DNA from: Streptomyces sp. NBC_00224
GTDB lineage: Bacteria; Actinomycetota; Actinomycetes; Streptomycetales; Streptomycetaceae
NCBI RefSeq assembly: GCF_041435195.1
Contig: NZ_CP108106.1
Location: 2,356,001 to 2,420,000, forward strand
DNA length: 64,000 bases
Direction of reading: 5' to 3'
Shown one piece after another: positions 8,317 to 17,482 of the stretch; position 1 is the stretch's first letter, and each line of letters begins with the position of its first letter. The translations under genes and the position numbers were made by a program. The notes below the pieces were generated by a model. It was not told where the DNA came from and did no database searches. It saw only the letters and a program-made list of their open reading frames with translations.

Positions 8317-9321
8317 GTGAAGACCCAGCCGACCAGCCGGGACGTCGCCCGCGCGGCCGGGGTCTCCCAGGCCACCGTCTCCCTCGTCCTCGGCGACAAG
8401 TGGCGCGGCCGCGTCTCCGAGAGGACCGCCGCCCTCGTCCGCGACGCGGCCCGCGAACTCGGCTACCGGCCCAACCTCGCCGCCCGCAGCCTGCGCCTCG
8501 GCCGCACCCGTACCGCCCTCCTCGTCGTCCCCGCCCTCACCAACGAGTTCTTCGCCCGCGTCTACACCGGCGCCGCCCGCGTCGCCGCCGAACACGACTT
8601 CGGCGTCGTCCTCTACCCCTCCCCCGACGGCGTCGGCCCCGCCCGCGACCCCTTCGACTCCGCCCGCGCCGCCCTCGACGGCGTCATCGCCTCCTCCATG
8701 GCCGCCGACGCCCTCGCCGGCATCCGGGGCACCGACCTGCCCCTGGTGATGCTCGACAGCGACCCCGCCGAAGCCGGCCCCGCCGCCCGCGTCAACCTCG
8801 ACATCGCCGACGGCATACGGCAGGTGACGGAGCATCTGCTCGGCCTCGGCCACCGCAGATTCGCCCACCTCGCCTCCGCCGTGGACTCCTGGACCTTCCA
8901 GGTACGCGGCCGCGCCCTGGAGGACGCACTGCGCCGGGCACCCGACGCCGAAGTCCTGACCGTGCCCTCCGCACTCACCGTCGACGCCGCCCGCCGGGCG
9001 GCCGAACACGCCCTCACCCGCCCCGGCGCCCGCCCCACCGCACTCATCTGCGACGACGACATCCTGGCGGCGGGAGCTTGCAAGGCCGCCCGACGGCTCG
9101 GTCTGCGCATCCCCGACGACATCTCGGTGGCCGGATTCGACGACCTCGCCCTCGCCACCGCCCTCGAACCCGAACTCACCACCGTCCAACTGCCCGCCGA
9201 GCAGGTGGGCGAGCGCGGTATGGCCGCACTGCTCGCCGTCCTGGACGGCCGCGAGCCCGAAGCGGGCGATCTGCCCGTCACCCTGGTCGTGCGCGGCTCC
9301 ACGGCCCCGCCCGCGCCCTGA
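8317..9321 (+). CDS. LacI-family transcriptional regulator
   Basis: A 334-aa regulator. The N-terminal helix-turn-helix reads SRDVARAAGVSQATVSLVLG (residues 6-25), followed by the hinge helix NLAARSLRLGRT. A periplasmic-binding-protein-like effector domain (about 60-330) contains the usual late motifs DDDILAAG and ISVAGFDDLALA, next to the dimer and effector site. The GTG at 8317 has a GGAGG site and fits the family start. It is divergent from the MFS gene across a palindromic operator, so it probably represses that transporter and itself. The effector is unknown. It sits between two proteasome gene blocks, an arrangement found in other Streptomyces, but nothing in the sequence links it to pupylation. 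Confidence 0.93.
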   Translation: MKTQPTSRDVARAAGVSQATVSLVLGDKWRGRVSERTAALVRDAARELGYRPNLAARSLRLGRTRTALLVVPALTNEFFARVYTGAARVAAEHDFGVVLYPSPDGVGPARDPFDSARAALDGVIASSMAADALAGIRGTDLPLVMLDSDPAEAGPAARVNLDIADGIRQVTEHLLGLGHRRFAHLASAVDSWTFQVRGRALEDALRRAPDAEVLTVPSALTVDAARRAAEHALTRPGARPTALICDDDILAAGACKAARRLGLRIPDDISVAGFDDLALATALEPELTTVQLPAEQVGERGMAALLAVLDGREPEAGDLPVTLVVRGSTAPPAP

Positions 9322-9329
9322 ACCGGGAA

Positions 9330-9370
9330 AGGCCCGTGCCCCGCCGTGACGAACGGCGGGGCACGGGCCT
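9330..9370. terminator. Bidirectional hairpin terminator between lacI-type gene and prcA
   Basis: Perfect 17-bp arms (9330-9346 and 9354-9370) with a 7-base loop, between the converging ends of the LacI-type gene (9321) and prcA (9401). Confidence 0.93.
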
Positions 9371-9400
9371 GTACGTCGACTTGGCCGACGCTTCTGCTGT

Positions 9401-10150
9401 CTACTCGTCGTCGTTGTCCGACGGCACCTCGGTCGGCTCGGCGCTCGCCTCTTCCGTCTGCAGGAGACGGGACAGCTGACGACCGACGATCCGCTTGAAC
9501 TTGCGCTGCTGCGGCCGCGTACGGTCGAGCACCGCGACCTCCAGACGCTCCGCGGGAATCTCCCGCTCGGCACCGTTGGTCTGGTTCGACAGCGCCTGCA
9601 CGGCCAGCTTCAGCGCCTCCGCCAACGACATGCCGTCCTGGTGGCGCTGGTCGAGGAACGTGCTGATCTGCTCCGCGTTGCCGCCGACCGCGACCGAGCC
9701 GTGCTCGTCCACGATCGAGCCGTCGTGCGGCAGCCGGTAGATCTGGTCCTCCTCCGGCGTCGCCCCGACCTCGGCGACCACCAGCTCCACCTCGTACGGC
9801 TTCTCGCCGACACTGGAGAAGATGGTGCCCAGCGTCTGCGCGTACACGTTCGCCAGACCGCGGGCCGTCACGTCGTGGCGGTCGTAGGTGTATCCCCGCA
9901 GATCCGCGTAGCGCACACCGCCGATCCGGAGGTTCTCGTACTCGTTGTACTTGCCGGCGGCCGCGAAGCCGATCCGGTCGTAGATCTCGCTGAACTTGTG
10001 CAGCGCACGGGACGGGTTCTCGCCGACGAAGACAATGCCGTCGGCGAACTGCAGCACGACCAGGCTGCGGCCGCGCGCGATGCCCTTGCGGGCGTACTCG
10101 GCACGGTCGGCCATGGCCTGCTGGGGTGAGACATAGAACGGCGTCGACAC
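9401..10150 (-). CDS. prcA: 20S proteasome alpha subunit PrcA
   Basis: PrcA (249 aa) forms the outer heptameric rings of the 20S core, which gate entry and dock the ARC ATPase. The N-terminus ([22 protein letters not shown]) carries the gate residues and first helix. The proteasome fold follows: [40 protein letters not shown] and a C-terminal helix. The acidic tail after about residue 230 is typical of actinobacterial alpha subunits. The subunit lacks an N-terminal catalytic threonine, as expected. The start is a GTG at 10150, 46 bases after the prcB stop, so the two are co-transcribed. A bidirectional hairpin ends the unit. Confidence 0.97.
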   Translation of the reverse strand: MSTPFYVSPQQAMADRAEYARKGIARGRSLVVLQFADGIVFVGENPSRALHKFSEIYDRIGFAAAGKYNEYENLRIGGVRYADLRGYTYDRHDVTARGLANVYAQTLGTIFSSVGEKPYEVELVVAEVGATPEEDQIYRLPHDGSIVDEHGSVAVGGNAEQISTFLDQRHQDGMSLAEALKLAVQALSNQTNGAEREIPAERLEVAVLDRTRPQQRKFKRIVGRQLSRLLQTEEASAEPTEVPSDNDDE

Positions 10151-10196
10151 CGGCTATCCGTCCCTTTCTGTCAGTGGCGGGGTCATCTCAGCGGCC

Positions 10197-11042
10197 TCAG
10201 AGCAGCGCGGCACGCGGGCCGTCGGGCTGCTCCAGACGCCGCTCCAGGATCGAGCGGGCGATCTCGGAGGACTCCGCCTCGGTCAGCCGCCGGAAGCCCT
10301 CGTCGCTGATGACGGTGACGATCGGATAGATCCGGCGGGCGACATCGGGACCGCCGGTCGCCGAGTCGTCGTCCGCCGCGTCGTAGAGCGCCTGGACGAC
10401 CAGGGTGGTGGTCTGCTGCTCGGTCAGGTCCTCGCGGTACAGCTTCTTCATCGAGCCGCGGGCGAAGATCGAACCGGAGCCGGTGGCCGCGTAGCCGTGT
10501 TCCTCGGAGCGGCCGCCGGTGACGTCGTACGAGAAGATGCGGCCCTTCTCGCGGTCCACGTCGTACCCCGCGAAGAGCGGGACCACGGCCAGGCCCTGCA
10601 TGGCCATGCCGAGGTTGCCGCGGATCATGGTGGAGAGCCGGTTGGCCTTGCCCTCCAGGGAGAGGGTGGCGCCCTCGACCTTCTCGAAGTGCTCCAGCTC
10701 CAGTTGGAAGAGCTTGACCATCTCCACGGCGAGACCGGCGGTACCGGCGATGCCCACCGCCGAGTACTCGTCCGCCGGGAAGACCTTCTCGATGTCGCGC
10801 TGGGCGATCATGTTGCCCATCGTCGCCCGCCGGTCACCGGCGAGCACCACGCCGCCGGGGAACGTCGCCGCCACGATGGTCGTGCCGTGCGGCGCCTCCA
10901 CGTGCCCCTGCACGGGCGGCAGGACCCGCTTGCCGGGCAGCATCTCGGGCGAGTGGTCGGACAGGAAGTCCATGAACGAGGACGAGCCCGGCGTCAGGAA
11001 GGCAGCTGGTAGACGCCCTGTGCCACGGGTGTTGGCTTCCAC
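10197..11042 (-). CDS. prcB: 20S proteasome beta subunit PrcB (proprotein)
   Basis: PrcB (281 aa as translated) forms the proteolytic inner rings. The GTG at 11042 has a GGAGG site and gives a 53-residue propeptide. The processing point is APHG before Thr54-Thr55-Ile, so Thr54 becomes the N-terminal nucleophile after autocleavage. Supporting residues follow: [15 protein letters not shown] with the catalytic Asp, [20 protein letters not shown] with the conserved Lys and Ser/Gly stretch, and [20 protein letters not shown]. The first 49 bases overlap the end of the endonuclease VII-like frame, which suggests translational coupling. A start further upstream (11129) would have no ribosome site. 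Confidence 0.96.
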   Translation of the reverse strand: MEANTRGTGRLPAAFLTPGSSSFMDFLSDHSPEMLPGKRVLPPVQGHVEAPHGTTIVAATFPGGVVLAGDRRATMGNMIAQRDIEKVFPADEYSAVGIAGTAGLAVEMVKLFQLELEHFEKVEGATLSLEGKANRLSTMIRGNLGMAMQGLAVVPLFAGYDVDREKGRIFSYDVTGGRSEEHGYAATGSGSIFARGSMKKLYREDLTEQQTTTLVVQALYDAADDDSATGGPDVARRIYPIVTVISDEGFRRLTEAESSEIARSILERRLEQPDGPRAALL

Positions 11043-11266
11043 GAGGTTCCCTCCAGGTAGGCGGCAGCCCGACGAACCGCGTCGGGATCGTCTCCCAACT
11101 TGCCGATGGCCGGATTGCAGTTGAAGCACCGTACGCCACGGACCTTACCCGTCCCGTGGCGGTGATCCACATGAACGGCGAGGGTGGAAAGGCGGGTTGG
11201 GCACACCGCGTGCCGCGCCCGCCGGGGGAAGCCGTCGCTCCCTCGGACACACCCCCCGCCGTTCAC
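10994..11266 (-). CDS. Recombination endonuclease VII-like protein, half zinc site, inside the proteasome operon
   Basis: A 90-aa protein between pup and prcB. The core [21 protein letters not shown] (residues 31-51) matches the His-Asp-His and second CxxC of endonuclease VII (HNH/beta-beta-alpha-metal) nucleases. The usual tail, [14 protein letters not shown], follows. The first CxxC knuckle of the family is absent: only single Cys6 and Cys22 precede the core, so zinc binding and catalysis are doubtful. The frame ends 49 bases inside prcB. The start is uncertain: the ATG at 11266 lacks a good site, and an in-frame GTG at 11284 would overlap the end of pup. A gene at this place is, as I recall, present in other Streptomyces. 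Function unknown. Confidence 0.68.
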   Translation of the reverse strand: MNGGGCVRGSDGFPRRARHAVCPTRLSTLAVHVDHRHGTGKVRGVRCFNCNPAIGKLGDDPDAVRRAAAYLEGTSWKPTPVAQGVYQLPS

Positions 11267-11275
11267 ATCCGTGGA

Positions 11276-11494
11276 CTACTGTCCACCCTTCTGAACGAAG
11301 GAACGGACAAAGTCCTCCGCGTTCTCCTCCAGCACATCGTCGATCTCGTCCAGCACCGAGTCGACGTCGTCGGAGAGCTTCTCCTGGCGCTCCTTGAGGT
11401 CCTCCGAAGCCTGCGCGTCCTGGGCCTGCTCCTCGACCTCCTCGGTGGAACGCGTGGCCTTCTGCTGTCCGCCGCCGGTGTCCTTGGTCGCCAT
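11276..11494 (-). CDS. pup: Prokaryotic ubiquitin-like protein Pup
   Basis: Pup (72 aa) is the tag joined to lysines of proteasome substrates. It is a largely disordered acidic protein. The helix-forming segment EDLKERQEKLSDDVDSVLDEIDDVLEENAEDFVRSFV binds the ARC coiled coil. The C-terminus is Gly-Gly-Gln, so Dop must deamidate Gln72 to Glu before PafA can use it. The ATG at 11494 follows GGGGTGAGG. A strong hairpin (11555-11584) separates it from dop, so pup probably has its own promoter, or read-through is partial. It is followed by the endonuclease VII-like gene and prcB. Confidence 0.98.
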   Translation of the reverse strand: MATKDTGGGQQKATRSTEEVEEQAQDAQASEDLKERQEKLSDDVDSVLDEIDDVLEENAEDFVRSFVQKGGQ

Positions 11495-11554
11495 CTACCT
11501 CACCCCGCTCGGTTCGATGTCCTTGATCAGACCCTACAAGCAGGGCCTGACATC

Positions 11555-11584
11555 GGCCCCGCACTTGATGGAACGTGCGGGGCC
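11555..11584 (-). terminator. Hairpin between dop and pup
   Basis: Perfect 10-bp arms (11555-11564 and 11575-11584) around a 10-base loop, 42 bases after the dop stop and 61 bases before the pup start. It should end or attenuate dop transcripts. Confidence 0.75.
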
Positions 11585-11625
11585 TACCTCTGTGTTTCCC
11601 ACGCCGCCGGCTTTTCAGCCCCGGG

Positions 11626-13137
11626 TCAGCCGCCCGAGAGCACCCGGACCAGATCCTCGGCCGTCCGGCAGCGGTCGAGCAGCTCCTTCACGTGATTACG
11701 CGTTCCGCGAAGCGGTTCCAGGGTTGGTACGCGCTGGAGCGAGTCGCGGCCCGGCAGATCGAAGATCACCGAGTCCCAGGAGGCCGCCGCGACGTCGTCC
11801 GCGTACTGCTCCAGGCAGCGGCCGCGGAAGTACGCCCTGGTGTCCTCGGGGGGCTTCGCACGGGCCCGGGAGACCGCCGGCTCGTCGAGGAGCCGCTTCA
11901 TCTTGCCGCGGGCCGCCAAGCGGTTGTAGAGGCCCTTCTCGGCCCGTACGTCGGCGTACTGGAGGTCGACGAGGTGCAGCCGGGCCGCGTCCCAGCCGAG
12001 GCCGTCGCGCCGCCGGTAGCCCTCCATGAGCTCTCGTTTGGCGATCCAGTCGAGTTCGCCGGAGAGGCTCATCGGGTCGTTCTCCAGCCGGTTGAGCACG
12101 TCCTCCCAGCGGCCGAGGACGTCCTTGGTCTGGTCGTCGGCGTCGACGCCGAACCGCTCCTCCACGTACTTGCGCGCCAGCTCGAAGTACTCCATCTGGA
12201 GTTGTACGGCGGTCAGCGTGCGGCCGCTGCGCAGGGTGACGAGGTGGCGCAGGTCCGGGTCGTGGGAGACCTGGTGGAGGGTGCGGACCGGCTGGTCGAC
12301 GGCGAGGTCGACGTTGATGAAGCCGTCCTCGATCATCGAGAGGACGAGGGCCGTCGTACCGAGTTTGAGATAGGTGGAGATCTCGGAGAGGTTGGCGTCG
12401 CCGATGATGACGTGCAGCCGGCGGTACTTCTCCGCGTCCGCGTGCGGCTCGTCGCGCGTGTTGATGATCGGGCGCTTGAGGGTGGTCTCCAGGCCCACCT
12501 CGACCTCGAAGTAGTCGGCGCGCTGGCTGATCTGGAAGCCGTGCTCGTGACCGTCCTGGCCGATGCCGACGCGGCCGGCGCCGGTGATGACCTGGCGGGA
12601 GACGAAGAACGGGGTGAGGTGGCGCACGATGTCGCTGAAGGGGGTCTCCCGCTTCATCAGGTAGTTCTCGTGCGTGCCGTAGGAAGCGCCCTTGTTGTCG
12701 GTGTTGTTCTTGTAGAGGTGGATCGGCTGGGCGCCGGGGAGCTGCGCCGCGCGTTCGGCCGCCTCGGCCATGATGCGCTCGCCCGCCTTGTCCCAGAGCA
12801 CCGCGTCGAACGGGTTGGTGACTTCGGGTGAGCTGTACTCGGGGTGGGCGTGGTCGACGTACAGCCGTGCCCCGTTGGTGAGGATGACGTTGGCGAGGCC
12901 GATGTCCTCGTCGGTGAGCTGGCTGTTGTCGGCGGCCTCGCGGGCGAGGTCGAAGCCGCGGGCGTCCCGCAGCGGGTTCTCCTCCTCGAAGTCCCAGCGG
13001 GCGCGGCGCGCCCGGTGCATCGCCGCCGCGTAGGCGTTGACGATCTGGGACGAGGTGAGCATGGCATTGGCATTGGGGTGGCCGGGGACGGAGATGCCGT
13101 ACTCCGTCTCGATGCCCATTACTCGCCGTACGGTCAT
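11626..13137 (-). CDS. dop: Deamidase/depupylase Dop
   Basis: Dop (503 aa) converts the Pup C-terminal Gln to Glu and also removes Pup from substrates. It is a PafA paralogue with the glutamine-synthetase-like fold. Motifs: GIETEYG (Glu10, nucleotide and metal), then [15 protein letters not shown], with Asp95 at the position of the catalytic nucleophile/base. [17 protein letters not shown] is the ATP pocket. The segment from about residue 41 to 75 ([20 protein letters not shown]) corresponds to the Dop-loop that separates Dop from PafA. The ATG at 13137 has a clear AAGGAGG site. arc lies 246 bases upstream behind a hairpin. Confidence 0.97.
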   Translation of the reverse strand: MTVRRVMGIETEYGISVPGHPNANAMLTSSQIVNAYAAAMHRARRARWDFEEENPLRDARGFDLAREAADNSQLTDEDIGLANVILTNGARLYVDHAHPEYSSPEVTNPFDAVLWDKAGERIMAEAAERAAQLPGAQPIHLYKNNTDNKGASYGTHENYLMKRETPFSDIVRHLTPFFVSRQVITGAGRVGIGQDGHEHGFQISQRADYFEVEVGLETTLKRPIINTRDEPHADAEKYRRLHVIIGDANLSEISTYLKLGTTALVLSMIEDGFINVDLAVDQPVRTLHQVSHDPDLRHLVTLRSGRTLTAVQLQMEYFELARKYVEERFGVDADDQTKDVLGRWEDVLNRLENDPMSLSGELDWIAKRELMEGYRRRDGLGWDAARLHLVDLQYADVRAEKGLYNRLAARGKMKRLLDEPAVSRARAKPPEDTRAYFRGRCLEQYADDVAAASWDSVIFDLPGRDSLQRVPTLEPLRGTRNHVKELLDRCRTAEDLVRVLSGG

Positions 13138-13340
13138 GCGGCCCTCCTTGCCCGGCGGCGCTCCCCTCCGGGAGCGGCGCTCAAGTACCGCTGTTTCTCC
13201 GGTGCGTGTGCGGTGCCCGTCCCCGCACTGCGCGACTCGGCGGTACGGAAGAGCCTAGAACGCCTTTGCGCTGGTGGGGAGATCAATTCCGTCATTGCTC
13301 TTGGTCTGTCTGTGGCCTGTTTTTGGCCGGAAAAGCAGTC

Positions 13341-13373
13341 GGCTGCGGATGCCCCGGTCGGGCACCCGCAGCC
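13341..13373 (-). terminator. Hairpin terminator downstream of arc
   Basis: 14-bp arms with one mismatch (13341-13354 and 13360-13373), 11 bases past the arc stop. It implies a separate promoter for dop in about 13138-13340. Confidence 0.8.
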
Positions 13374-13383
13374 GCCCTGTGTG

Positions 13384-15150
13384 CTACAGGTACTGACCGG
13401 TGTTGGCCACGGTGTCGATGGAGCGTCCGGTGTCCGCGCCCTGCTTTCCGGTGACGAGGGTACGGATGAACACGATCCGTTCGCCCTTCTTTCCGGAGAT
13501 ACGGGCCCAGTCGTCGGGGTTGGTGGTGTTGGGCAGGTCCTCGTTCTCCTTGAACTCGTCCACGCAGGCCTGGAGGAGGTGGGAGACGCGGATGCCCTTC
13601 TGGTTGTGGTCGAGGAAGGCCTTGATGGCCATCTTCTTGGCCCGGTCCACGATGTTCTGGATCATGGCGCCGGAGTTGAAGTCCTTGAAGTAGAGGACTT
13701 CCTTGTCGCCGTTGGCGTACGTGACTTCCAGGAAGCGGTTCTCCTCGGATTCCGCGTACATCTGCTCCACGACGGACTGGATCATCCCGTGTGCCGCGGC
13801 GTCCTTGGAACCGCTGTGCTCGGACAGGTCGTCCGCGTGCAGCGGCAGGGATGCCGTGAGGTACTTGGCGAAGATGTCCTTGGCCGCCTCCGCGTCCGGG
13901 CGCTCGATCTTGATCTTGACGTCGAGCCGACCGGGCCGCAGGATCGCGGGGTCGATCATGTCCTCGCGGTTGGAGGCGCCGATGACGATGACGTTCTCCA
14001 GGCCCTCCACACCGTCGATCTCGGCGAGCAGCTGGGGGACGATGGTGTTCTCCACGTCCGAGCTGACACCGGATCCGCGGGTGCGGAAGAGGGACTCCAT
14101 CTCGTCGAAGAAGACGATGACGGGGGTGCCCTCGCTGGCCTTCTCGCGGGCTCGCTGGAAGACGAGGCGGATGTGCCGCTCGGTCTCTCCGACGTACTTG
14201 TTGAGGAGTTCGGGGCCCTTGATGTTGAGGAAGTAACTCTTCCCCGCGGGCTGGCCGGTGACCTCCGCGACCTTCTTGGCGAGCGAGTTGGCGACGGCCT
14301 TGGCGATGAGCGTCTTGCCGCAGCCGGGCGGACCGTAGAGCAGGATGCCCTTGGGCGGCCGCAGTTCGTGCTCCTTGAAGAGGTCCGGGTAGAGGTAGGG
14401 GAGCTCGACCGCGTCGCGGATCATCTCGATCTGGCCGCCGAGTCCGCCGATCTTCTCGTAGTCGACGTCCGGGACCTCTTCGAGGACCAGTTCCTCGACC
14501 TCGCTCTTGGGGACCACTTCGTACACGTAGCCGGAGCGGGGTTCGAGCAGGAGGGCGTCGCCGGGGCGGATGGTGGCGTCCAGCAGCGGCTCGGCGAGCC
14601 TGACCACCCGTTCCTCGTCGGTGTGCCCGACCACCAGGGCGCGCTCGCCGTCCTCAAGGATCTCCTTGAGGGTGACGATGTCCCCGGCGCGCTCGAACTC
14701 CATGGCCTCGACCACGTTGAGCGCTTCGTTGAGCATGACTTCCTGGCCGCGCCGGAGCTCGTCGAGCTCGACGCTGGGGCTGACGTTCACCCGGAGCTTG
14801 CGGCCCCCGGTGAAGATGTCGGCGGTGCCGTCCTCGTTGGCGTGCAGGAAGACACCGAAACCGGCCGGCGGCTGTGCGAGCCGGTCGACCTCCTCCTTGA
14901 GGGCCACGATCTGGTCCCGGGCCTCGCGGAGCGTATTGGCGAGCCGCTCGTTCTGCGCGGACACGCCCGCCAGGTTGGTCTGCAGCTCGACGATCCGCTC
15001 TTCGAGAATCCTCGTATGACGCGGAGAGTCGGCGAGCTTGCGTCGCAGGACGGCGATTTCCTGCTCTAGATAGGCAACCTGGCCGGCTGGGTCCTCAGAC
15101 CCCCGCCCGGGCCGGATGCCGCGGTTGATGTCGTCGTCGTGGGCTGCCAC
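13384..15150 (-). CDS. arc: Proteasome-activating AAA ATPase ARC (Mpa)
   Basis: ARC (588 aa) is the hexameric unfoldase that binds Pup and feeds pupylated proteins to the 20S core. An N-terminal coiled coil (about residues 15-80, [20 protein letters not shown] to [10 protein letters not shown]) recruits Pup. Two OB domains follow (about 90-235). The AAA module has Walker A GPPGCGKT, Walker [13 protein letters not shown], pore loop KYVGETER and sensor IGASNRED. The C-terminus is GQYL, the proteasome-docking tail with the penultimate tyrosine. The GTG at 15150 sits after GGAGGAGGTGAGG and matches the family start. Expression is from the region shared with the divergent ferredoxin gene. Confidence 0.97.
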   Translation of the reverse strand: MAAHDDDINRGIRPGRGSEDPAGQVAYLEQEIAVLRRKLADSPRHTRILEERIVELQTNLAGVSAQNERLANTLREARDQIVALKEEVDRLAQPPAGFGVFLHANEDGTADIFTGGRKLRVNVSPSVELDELRRGQEVMLNEALNVVEAMEFERAGDIVTLKEILEDGERALVVGHTDEERVVRLAEPLLDATIRPGDALLLEPRSGYVYEVVPKSEVEELVLEEVPDVDYEKIGGLGGQIEMIRDAVELPYLYPDLFKEHELRPPKGILLYGPPGCGKTLIAKAVANSLAKKVAEVTGQPAGKSYFLNIKGPELLNKYVGETERHIRLVFQRAREKASEGTPVIVFFDEMESLFRTRGSGVSSDVENTIVPQLLAEIDGVEGLENVIVIGASNREDMIDPAILRPGRLDVKIKIERPDAEAAKDIFAKYLTASLPLHADDLSEHSGSKDAAAHGMIQSVVEQMYAESEENRFLEVTYANGDKEVLYFKDFNSGAMIQNIVDRAKKMAIKAFLDHNQKGIRVSHLLQACVDEFKENEDLPNTTNPDDWARISGKKGERIVFIRTLVTGKQGADTGRSIDTVANTGQYL

Positions 15151-15427
15151 GGTCCTCACCTCCTCCAAGGGGAGCTGGACGCTTCCTGACCCTACCTGGG
15201 CGGGTGGTGATTGAAACCCCTAGATCACAAAGACTGCGGGGTGTGTCCGATCTTCACCCTTGCGCTCTCCCTCACGCCAGGGGAATACCCACCCATCAAC
15301 ATCGGAAAGCGGGCGGTTGTATCGTCGAGTCGGTCAACACCCGTCAGGACTGGTGCCGATTGCTCGGCTGTCCCGGCCGGTGTGGCACTCCGCACCAACA
15401 CAGCACCGCGCACGAACGGCAGGCAAC

Positions 15428-15706
15428 ATGAACGACGCTCTTGAGGTCTGGATCGACCAGGAGCTCTGCACCGGCGACGGCATCTGTGTGCAGTACGCGC
15501 CCGAGGTCTTCGAGCTGGACATCGATGGTCTGGCCTATGTGAAGAGCGCCGAGGACGAGCTGTTGCAGACACCGGGCGCCGTGGCGCCGGTCCCGCTGCC
15601 GCTGCTCCAGGACGTCGTCGACTCGGTGAAGGACTGCCCGGGCGACTGCATTCACGTACGACGGGTTTCGGACAGCACCGAGGTGTACGGACCGGACGCC
15701 GACTGA
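15428..15706 (+). CDS. Small ferredoxin, probably [3Fe-4S]
   Basis: A 92-aa ferredoxin. Cluster ligands are Cys14 and Cys20 (CTGDGIC, with Asp17 where a fourth cysteine would sit) and Cys70 followed by Pro (CPGDC). This pattern is typical of Streptomyces [3Fe-4S] ferredoxins that serve cytochromes P450 and Rieske oxygenases. Cys74 may be a non-ligand. The fold continues through VWIDQELC and EVFELDIDGLAYV. The ATG at 15428 follows AGGCAAC. It is divergent from arc and no P450 is nearby, so the partner is unknown. A longer upstream frame would have no reason to be translated. Confidence 0.9.
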   Translation: MNDALEVWIDQELCTGDGICVQYAPEVFELDIDGLAYVKSAEDELLQTPGAVAPVPLPLLQDVVDSVKDCPGDCIHVRRVSDSTEVYGPDAD

Positions 15707-15743
15707 GACGGTACGTGACGAAGTACGTACGCTAGGTGACGGA

Positions 15744-16316
15744 TCAGGCGCCCAGCGCCTGGGACTGGGTGCTCCGGACGAACTTCCCGCCCTGCCAGCG
15801 CCACTTGGCCTTCTGCTCCTCGTCGGGGCAGCAGCGCGGCACGCTCGGCGACGAGTAGCCGAGCAGCGTGGCCGTGACCGTCCCGTCCTGGACCGCGAGG
15901 CCCGAGACGCCGAACTTCTCCCGGGGGTCGGCCAGCGTCGCCACCAGGCGCGGCGGGGCGCCCTTCACGGCGGGCCGGGTCAGGACGTAGATCCCGCTCG
16001 GCGGGGTGCCCGAGCCGGCCCGGCAGTGGACGACGGCCACGGTCTCGGGGCTGCCGTCGCCGTCGAGGTCCCCCGCAGCCTGGGCCGCTACCTGGGTGCC
16101 CACCGTGCCGCACTGGAGCGGGTAGGCGACGGCCGCCGCGTTCGGGGCCGGAGCCGCTGCCGTGCGGGCTCCCGCGGCCCCTTGGGAGGCCTTGGCGGCG
16201 TCCGGCTGCAGCCAGCCGGCCAGCGCCACCACCCCGGCCATCACGGCGGCCGTGGCCAGCCAGTGCACCGGGCGGGCGTGGGTGTGCGCGAGCTCGGGGA
16301 CGGCGGCAGTCTGCAC
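15744..16316 (-). CDS. Secreted or membrane-anchored protein with repeat-like C-terminal region, unknown function
   Basis: A 190-aa protein. The GTG at 16316 follows an AGGAG site. An N-terminal membrane segment (HWLATAAVMAGVVALAGWL, about residues 18-36) is followed by an Ala-rich linker. The extracytoplasmic part holds a VCBS/FG-GAP-like strand AAGDLDGDGSPETVAVVHC (Asp-rich, possibly calcium binding) and a Cys pair in SVPRCCPDEEQ. Cysteines at about residues 79 and 108 could form a disulfide. I do not recognise the family. It converges on the ferredoxin gene, 37 bases from its stop. Confidence 0.75.
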   Translation of the reverse strand: MQTAAVPELAHTHARPVHWLATAAVMAGVVALAGWLQPDAAKASQGAAGARTAAAPAPNAAAVAYPLQCGTVGTQVAAQAAGDLDGDGSPETVAVVHCRAGSGTPPSGIYVLTRPAVKGAPPRLVATLADPREKFGVSGLAVQDGTVTATLLGYSSPSVPRCCPDEEQKAKWRWQGGKFVRSTQSQALGA

Positions 16317-16456
16317 GCGGGAGGTCTCCTGTGAGGGGTGATGCGGGTGGTGGGAGTGGCCAGCATCGTGCCACACGTCACAGTCGGGCGGAACAGCGGG
16401 GTCCGGAGGTTCTGCGCCCCCTTCGGCTTCGCCGTGCCCGTACCTCCAACGGAAAA

Positions 16457-16504
16457 GCGCCGCCGCCGAGTTCCCCGGAGTGTCCGGGAACTCGGCGGCG
16501 GCGC
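16457..16504 (-). terminator. Hairpin terminator downstream of the tRNA methyltransferase gene
   Basis: Perfect 19-bp arms (16457-16475 and 16486-16504) around a 10-base loop, 24 bases after the stop at 16529. Confidence 0.9.
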
Positions 16505-16528
16505 CGGTGCGTTGAGCTGACGGGCTCG

Positions 16529-17416
16529 TCAGTCCTTGTTGGGGCCCTCGTAGTCGTCTCCGTACGCGCCCTTGGCGGGGCGGCGGCGGCGCATCGGGGG
16601 CTCGACACCGTCCGCGAGGCGGCGGGCGGTGACGAGGAAGCCGGTGTGGCCGATCATCCGGTGGTCGGGGCGGACGGCCAGGCCCTCGACGTGCCAGTTG
16701 CGGATCATCGATTCCCAGGGCTGCGGCTCGGCGAAGCAGCCGATCTCCCGGATGGACTCGACGGTGCGCGAGAGCTGGGTGGTGGTGGCCACGTAGCAGC
16801 AGAGGATGCCGCCGGGCACCAGCGCCTTGGACACGGCGTCCAGGCACTCCCAGGGAGCGAGCATGTCGAGGATGACGCGGTCGACGTCGGTGTCCGACAG
16901 GTTGTCCTGGAGGTCGCCGACGGTGAGCTGCCAGGCGGGGTGCGGTCCGCCGAAGTAGCGCTCCACGTTCTGCGTGGCGATCTCGGCGAAGTCCTCGCGG
17001 CGCTCGTAGGAGTGCAGCATTCCGTGGTCGCCGACGGCGCGCAGCAGGAACGCGCTCAGCGAGCCCGAGCCCACCCCGGCCTCGACGACGCGGGCGCCGG
17101 CGAAGATGTCGGCGAAGGCCAGGATCTGCCCCGCGTCCTTGGGGTAGACCACGGCGGCGCCGCGGGGCATGGACAGGACGAAGTCGGGGAGCAGGGGGCG
17201 CAGCGCGAGGTAGGCGACGTTTCCCGTGGTACGGACAACACTGCCCTCGGGAGCACCGATCAGCTCGTCATGCGGGAAGGAACCCTTGTGGGTGTGGAAA
17301 TTCTTCCCGGCTTCGAGCGTGAACGTGTAGTGGCGTCCCTTGGGGTCGGTGAGCTGGACCTGGTCCCCGACCTTGAAGGGCCCGCGACGGCGGGCGGCAC
17401 CGGTCGGTTCGGACAT
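16529..17416 (-). CDS. trmI: tRNA (adenine(58)-N1)-methyltransferase TrmI
   Basis: A 295-aa SAM-dependent methyltransferase that makes m1A58 in the T-loop of tRNAs. A small N-terminal beta domain (GPFKVGDQVQLTDPKGRHYTF, about residues 11-31) precedes the Rossmann domain. The SAM motif is VVEAGVGSGSLSAFLL (about 110-125) and the motif IV-like VILDMLAPWE binds the target. The C-terminus is basic and disordered. I chose the ATG at 17416 (MSEPTGAARRRGPFKVG), as in related proteins. An in-frame start 13 codons upstream is less likely. The next gene upstream (M50 protease) ends 66 bases away. Confidence 0.95.
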   Translation of the reverse strand: MSEPTGAARRRGPFKVGDQVQLTDPKGRHYTFTLEAGKNFHTHKGSFPHDELIGAPEGSVVRTTGNVAYLALRPLLPDFVLSMPRGAAVVYPKDAGQILAFADIFAGARVVEAGVGSGSLSAFLLRAVGDHGMLHSYERREDFAEIATQNVERYFGGPHPAWQLTVGDLQDNLSDTDVDRVILDMLAPWECLDAVSKALVPGGILCCYVATTTQLSRTVESIREIGCFAEPQPWESMIRNWHVEGLAVRPDHRMIGHTGFLVTARRLADGVEPPMRRRRPAKGAYGDDYEGPNKD

Positions 17417-17482
17417 ACGAACAGGGTACCGGCCCTGTTGACCGCGGAACGCCACGGCCTGCGCGGACAGGGGGCCGGGCGG

